Assembly: GCA_028282785.1 (NCBI GenBank)
Contig: JANQHE010000067.1
Coordinates: forward strand, 1 to 64,000
Source: Bacteroidales bacterium
Lineage (GTDB): Bacteria > Bacteroidota > Bacteroidia > Bacteroidales > UBA12077
Direction: 5' to 3'
DNA: 64,000 nt
The notes beneath the pieces are model-generated. The model was not told where the DNA came from. It saw only the letters and a list, made by a program, of their open reading frames with translations, and ran no database searches. Positions 8,624 through 17,805 of this stretch are shown here, piece by piece. Every line of letters begins with the position of its first letter. Position 1 is the stretch's first letter. Made by a program: the position numbers and the translations under genes.

Positions 8624-10825
8624 ATGAACAAATTAATTTTTCTGTTAATTCTATATTTTATAAATGTATTTACAATTGTAGCTCAAACTAGCAAGTATCC
8701 TATTACAAAAAATGGTGAATGGTGGTCAGTCGTCCTAAATAAAAATAAAGTTCAAGGATATAGTGATTCTATACTGTCCAAGCCTAATAAACTTCTAAAT
8801 TTCAAAGAAATTTATTATGTATATGCAGAAACTGATAAAAGCTTAGGTATTGGTGAGAATGAATTAGAATACTACATTGATAAAAATAATGCTTTACTAA
8901 CAAACAATTGTTTAGTTACAGATAATCAGGTTAGTGTAAAAGCGACCGTAGTTAGTCATCTTGACAAAAAGGACAAGGCAACTATTGATTATTTTGATTC
9001 TCCCATTAATGGAACAAAAAGAAGTCAGTTAACTTTATATAAAATTTATTATGTATATGATATTTATCCAAAGAATATTCCTATAAGTAATATTGAAAAT
9101 ATTCAGGATGATAATGTATATGTATTAGTCGGAACAAATGAAACATATGAAGAAGTAAAAGATGATGAAAGAGATCCTAATCATATTATTTTAGGTTGGG
9201 TAAAAGCAAATAAAATACTTTTTTGGAATACACGAATTGCTGTGGAGCCAAACTTAACTGAAAACAGTAAATCAAATAAAACATCGACCGACAAATATGG
9301 GAAAATTTGGAAGACAGAAGTTCTGGCGAAAAAAGATGCTATTGACATTCCCAACCTACCTATTAATAAAATGGTTTTTTCAGATAAAGAATATGTGAAT
9401 AATGGTTATACGTATTTTGCAAACGATTATAGATATCCTGTTTTAAAAAAGACAAGTAATAATACTTATAAAATCGCTTTTGTTGGTGGAATTCAATCAA
9501 ATACTCATTATACATTACCAAAAACAAAATCAAAAAAAATTGAACTTTTATTTTTACTAGATGCAACTAAAACAATGAGGCCATTAGGTAAAGTCTTACC
9601 CAATTCAATAAACAACGCTGCAACATTTATTAAAAATAAATATTCAAGTTTTGATATTACTTGGGGTTTTTCTGTCTATAGAAATAAGAAAGACATTGCA
9701 TGTGCTGATTTTGATCATTACAAATATTATGGCAGAACTAAAGAAATAAATAAGTTTAAATCCTGGGTGAATACATTAATTGGGAAATTCGGAAGTTGTT
9801 CATCATTACTACAAGAGGATCTATTTCATGGAGCATGCAAATCAATGGACGACTTCTTCTCTACTGATGAAGAAGCCTTTAGAATAATATACATAATAAC
9901 TGATATTGAAGGTTTAGAAAGAGACCATTATGAGAAGAGATATTTAGCCAACAAATTAGATTATCATAAGGCACATTTTATTTTACTTAATGTAAATGAG
10001 AGTCATTCAAATAGTTTGAAAACTCAAATAAATAACATTGTTAAAATAAGAAACAACAATTCATTACCATTTGAAAAAATGAATAGTGAAACAGGTTATT
10101 ATGAAGCTTTTTCTCAAAATAATCTTTCTGAGAATTTCTATACGGGAATGTTAATTCAGACTATGAATAATCAAAATGAAGATATTAATAAAATTTACGA
10201 AAGAATTATTAGTGAATCTATTAAATCATGTGTTAGACAAATTGATAAAGAGATACATATTGTTGATACTGGTGATTTAATTCCTGATATTTCAGGTTGG
10301 AAGTTCCCATTTATATTTAATCCTGAATTTGAAGACATTAAATTTCAAACTGACATTGGTGTATACTTTTATAAAGGTTATATATGTAATTCATATAAAA
10401 AACTAAACCACGAGCCATTTACACCAGTAGCTTTTTTTAAAGAAAAAGATATTGAAAATTTGTATAGATTATTGGATGGTCTTTCAAGGCAAATAACATC
10501 AATGGAAACAGGTAAAGTACAAGAACATGCTTTTGAAAAATTAGTTAAAGAATTGGCAAATACCAAAGAAGTATATCTTAACACTGTTACTGAGAGAGAA
10601 AACTTTGCTGGAGAAATACCTGTTCTTACCGGTTTCTTAAAAGATTATTTAGAGAATGGAACAATTACTGAACCCAAACAACTAAGAACTTTAAAAAAAG
10701 AAATAAAAAATAAAAGAGATTATTTATATGAAGAGTGGACTAAATTAATTTCCAACCCTGAAGAAGAAGCCTTTTATGTAGGTTTAGATAGGTTTCGTTG
10801 GATCCCATTGGATTATTTACCCTAG
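8624..10825 (+). CDS. Exported von Willebrand factor A (vWA) domain protein
   Basis: 733 residues with a signal peptide ending near VAQ. Residues about 305-500 form a vWA domain: ELLFLLDATKTM carries the first MIDAS motif as DxTxT instead of DxSxS, QEDLFHGACKSM matches the central acidic/helix segment, and IIYIITDIEG supplies the distal aspartate. The first 300 residues are beta-rich, possibly SH3-like (GWVKANKILFW). The C-terminal 130 residues are helical. MIDAS vWA domains bind metal-dependent partners and often assemble extracytoplasmic complexes. The next two genes encode an ABC ATPase and permease, so the vWA protein may be their periplasmic client or partner. Confidence 0.75.
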   Translation: MNKLIFLLILYFINVFTIVAQTSKYPITKNGEWWSVVLNKNKVQGYSDSILSKPNKLLNFKEIYYVYAETDKSLGIGENELEYYIDKNNALLTNNCLVTDNQVSVKATVVSHLDKKDKATIDYFDSPINGTKRSQLTLYKIYYVYDIYPKNIPISNIENIQDDNVYVLVGTNETYEEVKDDERDPNHIILGWVKANKILFWNTRIAVEPNLTENSKSNKTSTDKYGKIWKTEVLAKKDAIDIPNLPINKMVFSDKEYVNNGYTYFANDYRYPVLKKTSNNTYKIAFVGGIQSNTHYTLPKTKSKKIELLFLLDATKTMRPLGKVLPNSINNAATFIKNKYSSFDITWGFSVYRNKKDIACADFDHYKYYGRTKEINKFKSWVNTLIGKFGSCSSLLQEDLFHGACKSMDDFFSTDEEAFRIIYIITDIEGLERDHYEKRYLANKLDYHKAHFILLNVNESHSNSLKTQINNIVKIRNNNSLPFEKMNSETGYYEAFSQNNLSENFYTGMLIQTMNNQNEDINKIYERIISESIKSCVRQIDKEIHIVDTGDLIPDISGWKFPFIFNPEFEDIKFQTDIGVYFYKGYICNSYKKLNHEPFTPVAFFKEKDIENLYRLLDGLSRQITSMETGKVQEHAFEKLVKELANTKEVYLNTVTERENFAGEIPVLTGFLKDYLENGTITEPKQLRTLKKEIKNKRDYLYEEWTKLISNPEEEAFYVGLDRFRWIPLDYLP

Positions 10826-10836
10826 AATTAAAATAT

Positions 10837-11718
10837 ATGAATTTGATTGAAATAGAAAAATTGCATTTTGAGTATATCATTAATGATAAATTTAAACTCA
10901 AAGCTGAAAACATAAATATTGAAAAAGGGAAAATTACAGCAATATTAGGTGAATCCGGTAAAGGAAAATCAACAATTTTAGATCTAGTTGGATTTATCAT
11001 AAATCCATATAATCCCAAAAATGGAATTGCAAAATTTGCCAATGTCAAATACTGGTTTGAAAATGAACCACAGACATTGGAAAGTTTATGGGATGATGAA
11101 AATAAATTAAATAAAATAAAAATATCCAAACTAGGTTATATGTTTCAACATTCTTTCTTTTTGCCTGAGATATCTCTTGAAGAAAATATTGGAATCTCTA
11201 AATTGTTTTCCGGAAATTTTAAAAAGAATGGATTTAAAAAGGAAACAGGCACTTATTTTAAAACAGTTATTAATAAACCACTCTTCGCTAATGATAAAAA
11301 ACAGGGTTCTGATCTTGCAAAAGAATGTTCTGGTGGTCAAAAACAGCGTTTTTCTTTATTCAGAGCTTTAGCCCATGATCCCGAACTTGTTTTCTTAGAT
11401 GAACCCACTGGTGATCTTGATCCTAAAACGGCTAATCTTGTTTTTCAAGAACTAAGAGATTGGATTAACGAAAAACGCACCATATTACTTGTTACTCATG
11501 ATTTGAAATCAGCTCTTGACTTTGCGGATCAAATATATTTTACTAACTCAGATTATGAGATAAATGAAAATAATCATCTAATAAGAAAAGATAATAAATG
11601 GTACAGAACTTCGGAAATGAAAGATTCAAAACCTTTATGTTTTGAAGATATTAAATCAATGATTTACCCTGAAATTAGTAAAGAAAATGAAAATAAAATA
11701 TTACAGGAAGTTTATTAA
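10837..11718 (+). CDS. ABC transporter ATP-binding protein (LolD/MacB-like)
   Basis: 293 residues from the ATG at 10837; an upstream TTG at 10798 inside the vWA gene is less likely. Motifs in order: Walker A GESGKGKST (about 38-46), Q-loop MFQHSF, signature SGGQKQR (about 165), Walker B LVFLDEPTGDLD, H-loop LLVTHD. An insert between Walker A and the Q-loop (NAKYWFENEPQTLESLW region) makes it longer than typical LolD. It overlaps the next gene, an FtsX-type permease, by 32 bases, so the two should form one type VII-like mechanotransmission ABC complex at the inner membrane. Confidence 0.88.
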   Translation: MNLIEIEKLHFEYIINDKFKLKAENINIEKGKITAILGESGKGKSTILDLVGFIINPYNPKNGIAKFANVKYWFENEPQTLESLWDDENKLNKIKISKLGYMFQHSFFLPEISLEENIGISKLFSGNFKKNGFKKETGTYFKTVINKPLFANDKKQGSDLAKECSGGQKQRFSLFRALAHDPELVFLDEPTGDLDPKTANLVFQELRDWINEKRTILLVTHDLKSALDFADQIYFTNSDYEINENNHLIRKDNKWYRTSEMKDSKPLCFEDIKSMIYPEISKENENKILQEVY

Positions 11719-13201
11719 TTGGTATTTAAAAACGGAATATTTACCATCAGATAAAACTGAACGAAATAAAACACTTAAAAGTAAACTAACATTAGTTTTA
11801 CTGTTTGTAATTGCATTTATCATTATTGGATTTATAAATGGTTACAATAACAGAGTAAAGGATCAATTAAATGATCCCTACATTAATTCAATTCCATTAA
11901 ATCTTATGTATGTAAACTTTAATGAGAATAATTTCGATACAGCATTTATAAAAAAGAGCTTTCCTAATGTTAAATTTGATTATTGTGATTACGTAAATAA
12001 AACAATATTAAGAAGAAGTACAGATGGTAACAAAATTGAGTTATTTGGAATTTCTATTTCGGAAACACATCCATACTCATTAGTTAGTTCAAATACAGAT
12101 TATATTGAATGGAAAAATGATTCAGTTAATTCTGATTATAGTGGAATTTATTTAAGTAAAAATGGATTAAAAAAACTAAGTACAACTCTAAAAGAATTTA
12201 AAGCTGATCAATTTTTTGAATATTTCAATGGTATTCAAATAAAAAAAGAACTCCCAATCAAAGCTATCTGCAAAAATCTTCCATATAATATGGATTTTCT
12301 TGTTTATGATAATTTTACGAAAGAGAATTCAAACATATTAATTAAAAAAGATGAAAATAAATCAGCTAAATGGAATTTAAAAGTCTTTAATAATAATCAA
12401 GACTTTGACAAACTTTGGAATTGTCTCGAATCTGTAGAAAAGTATATATTAAATGAAGGATTTAAAAGAATCTTAATTGATATTGAATCAGATGAAAATA
12501 AATACGATATCCTAAAACTTAATTTTGATAAGGTGAAGTTGAGTTATGAAGAAGTTAAATCTTTATTTAATAACAAAGAAAACTTAAAGAGTTTCGGATT
12601 TATAGGTGAAGAAACTGAAATATTAAAAAAGAAACCACAGAAAATTGTAACTTTTAATAGTGAAATAGATGAAATTAAAAAATTCTGCACTGCAACTTAT
12701 GATAGCGAAAACAAAGATCAAGTTTATAGCTTAAAAGATACTCTGGAAGCATACTACCCAAGCATCCTTATTGAAATGCAAGCAATTGATACAGTGTTTT
12801 TAATGTCTTCTATTAGTAAAACTGTGAAATGGTTGTTGTATTTTATGATATTCTCATTAATCTTTTCCTATATAATAATTAATTGGAAAATACTAAAACT
12901 AAATATTCTAAGGAAGAAAAATCATATGGGTTATTTAAAAACAATAGGAGTACCTATAAAAGCATTTAAAGTAATTTATATCAAACAAGTAATTTATGAA
13001 ACAATTATTGCATCATCAATAGGAGTCATTGTATCTTACTTCCTTAATGTATTTGCAGATGACAAATCATATTATTTTACATTAAATTTATGGATAATCT
13101 CTTTTGTATTTCTAATAATCTTAATTCTCATTATTATATATATAAATACAATCACAAAAAATCTCAAACTAACATTTCGTCAAATTATAAACAGCAATTA
13201 A
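11687..13201 (+). CDS. FtsX-like ABC permease
   Basis: 504 residues. One membrane helix near the N-terminus (LTLVLLFVIAFIIIGF) is followed by about 320 periplasmic residues and three clustered C-terminal helices (about 378-400, 430-455, 465-490), the MacB/LolC/FtsX topology. The cytoplasmic loop GYLKTIGVPIKAFKVIY between the second and third helices matches the coupling segment of this superfamily. The periplasmic domain is not recognisable as standard MacB_PCD. Such permeases usually move no substrate through the membrane but drive periplasmic partners; here the co-encoded vWA and LPP20-like proteins are candidates. Confidence 0.8.
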   Translation: MKIKYYRKFINWYLKTEYLPSDKTERNKTLKSKLTLVLLFVIAFIIIGFINGYNNRVKDQLNDPYINSIPLNLMYVNFNENNFDTAFIKKSFPNVKFDYCDYVNKTILRRSTDGNKIELFGISISETHPYSLVSSNTDYIEWKNDSVNSDYSGIYLSKNGLKKLSTTLKEFKADQFFEYFNGIQIKKELPIKAICKNLPYNMDFLVYDNFTKENSNILIKKDENKSAKWNLKVFNNNQDFDKLWNCLESVEKYILNEGFKRILIDIESDENKYDILKLNFDKVKLSYEEVKSLFNNKENLKSFGFIGEETEILKKKPQKIVTFNSEIDEIKKFCTATYDSENKDQVYSLKDTLEAYYPSILIEMQAIDTVFLMSSISKTVKWLLYFMIFSLIFSYIIINWKILKLNILRKKNHMGYLKTIGVPIKAFKVIYIKQVIYETIIASSIGVIVSYFLNVFADDKSYYFTLNLWIISFVFLIILILIIIYINTITKNLKLTFRQIINSN

Positions 13202-13225
13202 TATTATTAACCAAAAATTATTATT

Positions 13226-13873
13226 ATGAAAAAACTATTATTATTATCGTTTGTTACTTGTTTTCTTGCTGCTAGTATTTGTGCCCAAGATAAGCAAGAA
13301 AAGGCACAAGCTAAACTTTTAAACAAAACGGTTAAAAACATTGAAAAAGACGCAAAAAAAGAAGCTAAAAGGCTAACTAAAGAAGGTTTTAAAGTATATC
13401 CTGGTACACCTCGAATGGAAACTGCTCTTATTGATTGTTATTCTAACCTTTTATCTAAAGATGATGACAACCAAAAAACATATCTTATTGCAGCGGGAAT
13501 TGCTAAAGGTCAAAATAATTCAGCAGCAAGATTTTCTTCAATCGAAGCTGCAAAACTAGAAATTGCAGGATATGCAACTAGTAAAATAGCTGCCTTAGTA
13601 AAACAACGTATTGGGAATGATCAATCGGAGGAAGCAAAATCAATCTTTGAAACAATAGCAGCTTCAAAAACTTTAATAGCCGCAAAATTGGAATTACTTG
13701 ATCCGTGTTTCGCAGCATACAAAGAAAATGGTAATGGAGATATAGATGTTGCAGTTACAATGATTTATAGTAGGAAGAATGCGGAAGAAGTTGCTCAAGA
13801 TGTTGTAAAAGAAGAAATAAGTAAAAAAATCGATAAAACAGAAGAAGAATTGAATCAATTGTTAGGCTTCTAA
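13226..13873 (+). CDS. Exported LPP20-like protein, second copy in the cluster
   Basis: 215 residues with a clear signal peptide (LLLLSFVTCFLAASICAQ). A Lys/Glu-rich helix is followed by AAGIAKGQNNSAARFSS and AAKLEIAGYATSKI, the helix-strand arrangement also seen in the 3029-3505 protein, and the chain ends in another charged helix. The cysteine before the signal-peptide end is not in a lipobox context. It lies 25 bases after the permease and before a perfect 10-bp hairpin, so it is probably the last gene of the first transcription unit. Function unknown. Confidence 0.55.
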   Translation: MKKLLLLSFVTCFLAASICAQDKQEKAQAKLLNKTVKNIEKDAKKEAKRLTKEGFKVYPGTPRMETALIDCYSNLLSKDDDNQKTYLIAAGIAKGQNNSAARFSSIEAAKLEIAGYATSKIAALVKQRIGNDQSEEAKSIFETIAASKTLIAAKLELLDPCFAAYKENGNGDIDVAVTMIYSRKNAEEVAQDVVKEEISKKIDKTEEELNQLLGF

Positions 13874-13900
13874 TTATTAAACAACATTTTAATCAGAAAT

Positions 13901-13934
13901 GTAAACAGGATTATTAGTTAGTAGTCCTGTTTAC
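13901..13934 (+). terminator. Perfect 10-bp hairpin closing the vWA/ABC operon
   Basis: GTAAACAGGA and TCCTGTTTAC are exact inverted repeats around a 14-base loop, 27 bases after the LPP20-like gene. The following bases are only moderately T-rich, so termination may be partial. Confidence 0.6.
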
Positions 13935-13996
13935 TTCTTAAGTTATAAAATAGTTTAAAAAAGAACACATTCAAGTTTTTAAATAAAGTAAAAGAT

Positions 13997-15493
13997 ATGC
14001 TACATAAATTGATTATTAAATACATAAGCATCTTTTTGTTCCTGTTTTTATCTAAAATAGGTTATTCTCAAAAGGATACTTCAATTTTAAATATTAATAA
14101 AAAATTTGAAAACTTTGAAGAAAATATAAATAATGAGTTTGATAAGTTCCTACAAACTCATGAACAAGAATTTGATAAGTTTTTAGAAAAATCTGATAAA
14201 ATATTTATTGATTTTTTACAAAAAAGCTGGGACGAATTCGAATTGTTTGAACCAAATATAGTACGTAAACCCAAGCCACATAAAACTCCTCTTTATAGAG
14301 AAAAAATTGTTAAAAAAACTTCAGTTCCAATAAAAATTAATATAGAAAAAAGTTCTGAAAAAGAACCAAAATTAAAGCATATATCTATAAAAGAAATTAA
14401 AGAAAAACCAAAAGAGATTACGAAATCATCTCGTTTTTTATTTTATGGAGTTGAAATTAGTATTGATTATGATGTTGCATTTCTAATTGAACCTTTAGCT
14501 GAAACAAATCCAATTACAATCAGTAATTATTGGCGTTTATTAGCATTATCAAATTATGAGATGTTCATAGCTACTTTGTTAGAATACAAAATAAAATTAG
14601 AACTAAATGATTGGGGGTACTACCTTCTAGTCAAAAGTGCAGTAGAATCTATTTATAATGATTCCAATAACGCAATTCTTTTAACATGGTTTATACTCAA
14701 TAAGTCTGGCTATAATTCAAAAATTGGATTTAATAGTAACCAAGTTTATACTTTATTACCTTCAAAAAACAATGTCTATAATAAAAGATACTATACATTT
14801 AATAATGTAAAATATTATGTATTAAAATCAGATATTTCAAGATTGTATATATATAAAGAAAATTATCCAGAAGCAAAAAATATAATTGATTTTCGGATTT
14901 TTAATGCAATGAAACTTGGTACTGAATCTAAACAAAAAGTATTTAATTTTAGATTTAAAAGCACCGTTAAAAAACTAAAATTGGATTATTCTCGTTTTCT
15001 TGTAGAGTATTATAAAGAACATCCTCAAGTTGATTTTTATATATATTTTAATGCTCCCGTTTCAGAAGTTTTTAAAAAAGTATTTGAAAGCAATTTTTTG
15101 CCTTTATTGGATAAATCGGAACATGAATCAGTCTCGCTATTATTAAATTTTACACAAACAGCTTTTAATTACAAGACAGATAAACAGCAATTTAAAACAG
15201 AAAAACCATTATTCCCAGATGAAACTTTACATTATCCCTATTCTGATTGTGAGGATCGCTCAATTTTATTTACTTCACTTGTACGTAATCTATTAGAATT
15301 AGATGTTATTGGTTTGGATTATCCTAATCATGTAGCTGTTGGGGTTTGTTTTAATGGCGATGTAGATGGAGATTATGTTATCTACAAAGGCAAAAAATAT
15401 ATTGTATGTGATCCAACTTATATTAATGCACCAATAGGCAAAAGTATGCCTGAATATCAAAATATAAAAGCCAATATAATAGAAGTTAACTAA
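13997..15493 (+). CDS. Exported transglutaminase-like cysteine protease-fold protein
   Basis: 498 residues. A signal peptide (IFLFLFLSKIGYSQ) is followed by a helical/charged stalk with repeated FDKFL segments (residues about 45-75) and a Lys/Pro-rich linker. The C-terminal domain has the transglutaminase-like triad: Cys in SDCEDRS (about 418), His in YPNHVAVGV (about 444) and Asp in VCDPTY (about 472). In bacteria this fold acts as protease, amidase or crosslinker. It follows the vWA/ABC operon on the same strand after a hairpin and may process or anchor the cluster's exported proteins; the substrate is unknown. Confidence 0.7.
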   Translation: MLHKLIIKYISIFLFLFLSKIGYSQKDTSILNINKKFENFEENINNEFDKFLQTHEQEFDKFLEKSDKIFIDFLQKSWDEFELFEPNIVRKPKPHKTPLYREKIVKKTSVPIKINIEKSSEKEPKLKHISIKEIKEKPKEITKSSRFLFYGVEISIDYDVAFLIEPLAETNPITISNYWRLLALSNYEMFIATLLEYKIKLELNDWGYYLLVKSAVESIYNDSNNAILLTWFILNKSGYNSKIGFNSNQVYTLLPSKNNVYNKRYYTFNNVKYYVLKSDISRLYIYKENYPEAKNIIDFRIFNAMKLGTESKQKVFNFRFKSTVKKLKLDYSRFLVEYYKEHPQVDFYIYFNAPVSEVFKKVFESNFLPLLDKSEHESVSLLLNFTQTAFNYKTDKQQFKTEKPLFPDETLHYPYSDCEDRSILFTSLVRNLLELDVIGLDYPNHVAVGVCFNGDVDGDYVIYKGKKYIVCDPTYINAPIGKSMPEYQNIKANIIEVN

Positions 15494-15512
15494 TACAACT
15501 ACTAGTGGGTGA

Positions 15513-15690
15513 CTATTTAAACGCTATCAGTTTAGCTGCAAACTCTTTTTTTATACCATTTTCAAAGCAATCTAAATAATAATGAGTTGTTTTTATGTCT
15601 CCATGACTAAGATTTTAGAAATAAATTCTATTGAGGCTCCGGAACGTTTATGTACAGTTGAGAACTATGTTTTGTGATTTAAGATTTTGT
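15513..15690 (-). pseudogene. Tyrosine recombinase, C-terminal relic
   Basis: Reading leftwards, one frame gives FSTVHKRSGASIEFISK and, after a one-base shift near 15607, LSHGDIKTTHYYLDCFENGIKKEFAAKL ending at a TAG (15513-15515). These are the last parts of a phage-type integrase: the box holding H-x-x-R (here degraded to NHKT plus a stop), the LGHGDIKTT helix, and the Y of the nucleophile motif. At least two lesions and the missing N-terminus show it is dead. It points away from the island and is probably the integrase of an earlier element at the same tRNA locus. Confidence 0.75.
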
Positions 15691-15765
15691 TTTTTTATTT
15701 TTGCTAATATAAAAGGTAGATAAAAGCAATGTATATATCTACCTTTTGCAATTTTATTATGAGAG

Positions 15766-15793
15766 TGCCCAGAACAAGACTCGAATGCTGCGC
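15766..15793 (-). pseudogene. Degenerate tRNA-Leu 3' end, outer attachment remnant
   Basis: TGCCCAGAACAAGACTCGAA on the plus strand has the same layout as the tRNA-Leu 3' ends at 15851 and 42541: discriminator base, seven acceptor bases, five T-stem bases, T-loop ACTCGAA. The T-stem partner is decayed. Its acceptor strand GCCCAGA can pair 6 of 7 with the TCTGGGT strand of the relic at 42942-42948, on the other side of the island. Confidence 0.5.
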
Positions 15794-15817
15794 AAAGGCC
15801 AGTACACGGACATTAAA

Positions 15818-15842
15818 AAAGACCACCTATAAGGTGATCTTT
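15818..15842. terminator. Hairpin between the outer and inner tRNA remnants
   Basis: AAAGACCACCT and AGGTGATCTTT pair with one mismatch around a three-base loop and are bordered by A and T runs, consistent with a bidirectional rho-independent terminator downstream of the former tRNA gene. Confidence 0.5.
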
Positions 15843-15850
15843 AATTATTG

Positions 15851-15902
15851 TGCCCAGGGCGGGAATCGAACCCGCACGTCCAAATGAACACATGGCCCTC
15901 AA
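15851..15902 (-). other. tRNA-Leu(GAG) 3' half: left attachment site (attL) of the island
   Basis: These 52 bases, read on the minus strand, are the anticodon loop TTGAGGG, the stem strand CCATG, a variable arm GTTC-ATTT-GGAC, a perfect T-arm (GCGGG/CCCGC) and the acceptor strand CCTGGGC plus discriminator A. Right of 15902 the similarity stops inside the anticodon loop. The missing 5' half is at 42772-42803, and the two halves fit perfectly. The break in the loop is the usual crossover point of tyrosine recombinases that use tRNA genes; the island's recombinase begins 210 bases to the right. Confidence 0.85.
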
Positions 15903-16040
15903 ACTTGTAGAACACTAATATCATTGTAAACAAATTTACAATAACTATTTGAGATACCTGTCTTTACTTGCTTTTGCTGTCATTTACTTTCCTTTAGTGT
16001 CTTTTATTGGTAACTGAATTTACAACATCTATAATATTTG

Positions 16041-16075
16041 TTTCCGAATTATTTCCGAATAAATTGTTTCCGAAT
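16041..16075. repeat. Three TTTCCGAAT direct repeats at the left island end
   Basis: TTTCCGAAT occurs at 16041, 16052 and 16067, just upstream of the integrase. Two further copies with the same 11-base spacing lie at 42658 and 42669 near the other end. Short direct repeats at both ends of an integrating element are a typical arrangement for arm-type recombinase sites; this role is inferred. Confidence 0.6.
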
Positions 16076-16112
16076 AGCTCTAAAGACTGCCATAGCACAA
16101 ATTTATTAAATT

Positions 16113-17480
16113 ATGGCAAATGCTACAGTAAGTATTTTTTTAGACAGCTCGTACACAAAAAAAGATGGTACGTCACGTTTTTACATTAGAGTTACTCTAA
16201 ATCGAAAAACTAAGAAGATTCCTCTTAATCTTTTTATCAAACCACAGTATTACAATTCCAAGACAAAAAAAATTAAAGAAGTCAGGGAAGTTCCTGATGC
16301 GAAGAAAAACAACCTTTATTTAAAAGATAAGGAAAGTGAAGTTGAGCAAATCATTATCGAATTAGAGAGAAGAAAACAACATGTAACTTTTGAGAATATT
16401 TTAAGCCTCTACTCCAATAGTGAGGTTAATGGAAGCTTTATTGAATTTGCTAAAACCAGATTAAAGGAAGAACGCAACCGAATCAAGCAATCTACCTATG
16501 AAGGTTTAGAATTAGATATAGTTAAACTTGAAAGATACCAGGCTAATGTAACGATTTACGAAATTGATGAAAATTGGCTTGAAAAATACAGAAACTACCT
16601 TATTGAATCATTAGATAACAAAGCCAATACTATTTATGGCAATATTTCAATGATAAGGAAGTATATAACCTATGCTTACAAGAAAAAAATAATCGACCGG
16701 AATCCATTTCACAATTTTTCTTTCTTAAAAGAAGATGGCAAAAAGGAACATCTTACCCTTAAGGAATTGGATATGCTATACGATTACTATAATCAAGAGG
16801 AGTTCCTAAAAATTTATAAGAAAGATAAGCGTGGTAAAACGTATTTAACTGGTATGAAATACCAGGAAACCCTCCAACATATATTAATTAGTTGCTATTG
16901 TGGATTACGTCTATCTGACCTAAGAAAATTACGATTCAAACATGTTGAGAACAACATGATAATAATGGAGATGGATAAGAGCCGAAGAGATAAAGAAAAA
17001 ATGCTCAGGATTCCAATTACAGAAAGGCTAAAGTCCGTTCTGGATTTAGATGGAGATAAAAAGCCAAATGATAAAATCTATAAAGGCTTTGTACGAAGCA
17101 GTTCCGATATAAATCCCATGTTACGCTTTATCATGAAAGAGGTTGGTATTAAAAAACGCCTTTCATTTCATTGTACAAGACACACTTTTGCTGTTAGCGC
17201 ATTGACCTTAGGAATGTCTCTTGAAACGGTATCAGATATTATGGGGCATAATGATTTAAGGACGACTCAGATTTATGCTAAAATTATTGATGATAAGCGA
17301 AAGGAAGAAATGTCGAAATGGAATAGACTTAATAATTCCGATGAAGAAAACACAAACCAAGCTATCTGTCCAAACTGTGATAGTGAGGTGTTGACTTTTG
17401 AGAAAGGAGTAATTAGGCTTAAAAAGCTGACATTATACTGTCAGTCTTGCTCAACAAAATTTTCTTATACCGTAGCTTAA
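16113..17480 (+). CDS. Tyrosine recombinase (island integrase) with C-terminal zinc ribbon
   Basis: 455 residues. The N-terminal Arm-DNA-binding and SAM-like regions (about 1-210) precede a catalytic domain with the full set: Arg in CGLRLSDL (about 265), HCTRH with His and Arg (about 353-356), MGHND (about 378) and the Tyr of TQIYAKI (about 388). Bacteroidota mobile elements commonly carry this 'site-specific integrase' type. After residue 420 there is an unusual tail with two CxxC pairs (CPNC…CQSC), a probable zinc ribbon. Its position directly beside the split tRNA makes it the likely enzyme that inserted the island. Confidence 0.93.
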   Translation: MANATVSIFLDSSYTKKDGTSRFYIRVTLNRKTKKIPLNLFIKPQYYNSKTKKIKEVREVPDAKKNNLYLKDKESEVEQIIIELERRKQHVTFENILSLYSNSEVNGSFIEFAKTRLKEERNRIKQSTYEGLELDIVKLERYQANVTIYEIDENWLEKYRNYLIESLDNKANTIYGNISMIRKYITYAYKKKIIDRNPFHNFSFLKEDGKKEHLTLKELDMLYDYYNQEEFLKIYKKDKRGKTYLTGMKYQETLQHILISCYCGLRLSDLRKLRFKHVENNMIIMEMDKSRRDKEKMLRIPITERLKSVLDLDGDKKPNDKIYKGFVRSSSDINPMLRFIMKEVGIKKRLSFHCTRHTFAVSALTLGMSLETVSDIMGHNDLRTTQIYAKIIDDKRKEEMSKWNRLNNSDEENTNQAICPNCDSEVLTFEKGVIRLKKLTLYCQSCSTKFSYTVA

Positions 17481-17731
17481 TTTTTTATCAGGCACATGGA
17501 ATCAGATACGCATTTTTTTTGTGGAATTTGAGGCAACATAAGGAATTTTCATCAGAACGTGAATCCAAACAGAAACTGGATAAATAGCTTAATGAATCCA
17601 GGAAAGGAATACAATGCTTTTAAATTTAAACCGATGTTTCACAAAAAATGCTCCACATTTCCACATTATCAATATATGATATCTGTAACTGCATGATATA
17701 TGATACTTTATAAATTATATTACTGTTTTAA

Positions 17732-17805
17732 ATGTAGGAACGCTGTAGGAAAACTGTAGGAACTGTGTAGGAAATTTCATTTTGTTCCTACATTACTCCT
17801 ACACA
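17732..17805. repeat. Clustered TGTAGGAA repeats with inverted copies
   Basis: Four plus-strand copies of (C/A/G)TGTAGGAA start near 17733, 17744, 17755 and 17766 at about 11-base spacing, one helical turn. They are followed by two inverted copies (TTCCTACA at 17785, CTCCTACAC at 17797). A further copy lies at about 17922. One-turn phasing suggests cooperative protein binding, as in iterons or recombinase accessory sites. Confidence 0.65.

Larger units (their letters stand above)
15494..16112. other. Junction region: integrase relic, tRNA relics and island left end
   Basis: This 0.6-kb stretch has no intact gene. From left to right it holds a decayed tyrosine recombinase C-terminus on the minus strand, a degenerate tRNA 3' end, a hairpin, an exact tRNA-Leu 3' half, and three TTTCCGAAT repeats in front of the live integrase. 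Each is described separately. Confidence 0.7.

Noticed and set aside
15851..15902. Independent functional tRNA gene
   Set aside because: Only the 3' 52 bases are present; no acceptor or D-arm follows to the right of 15902.
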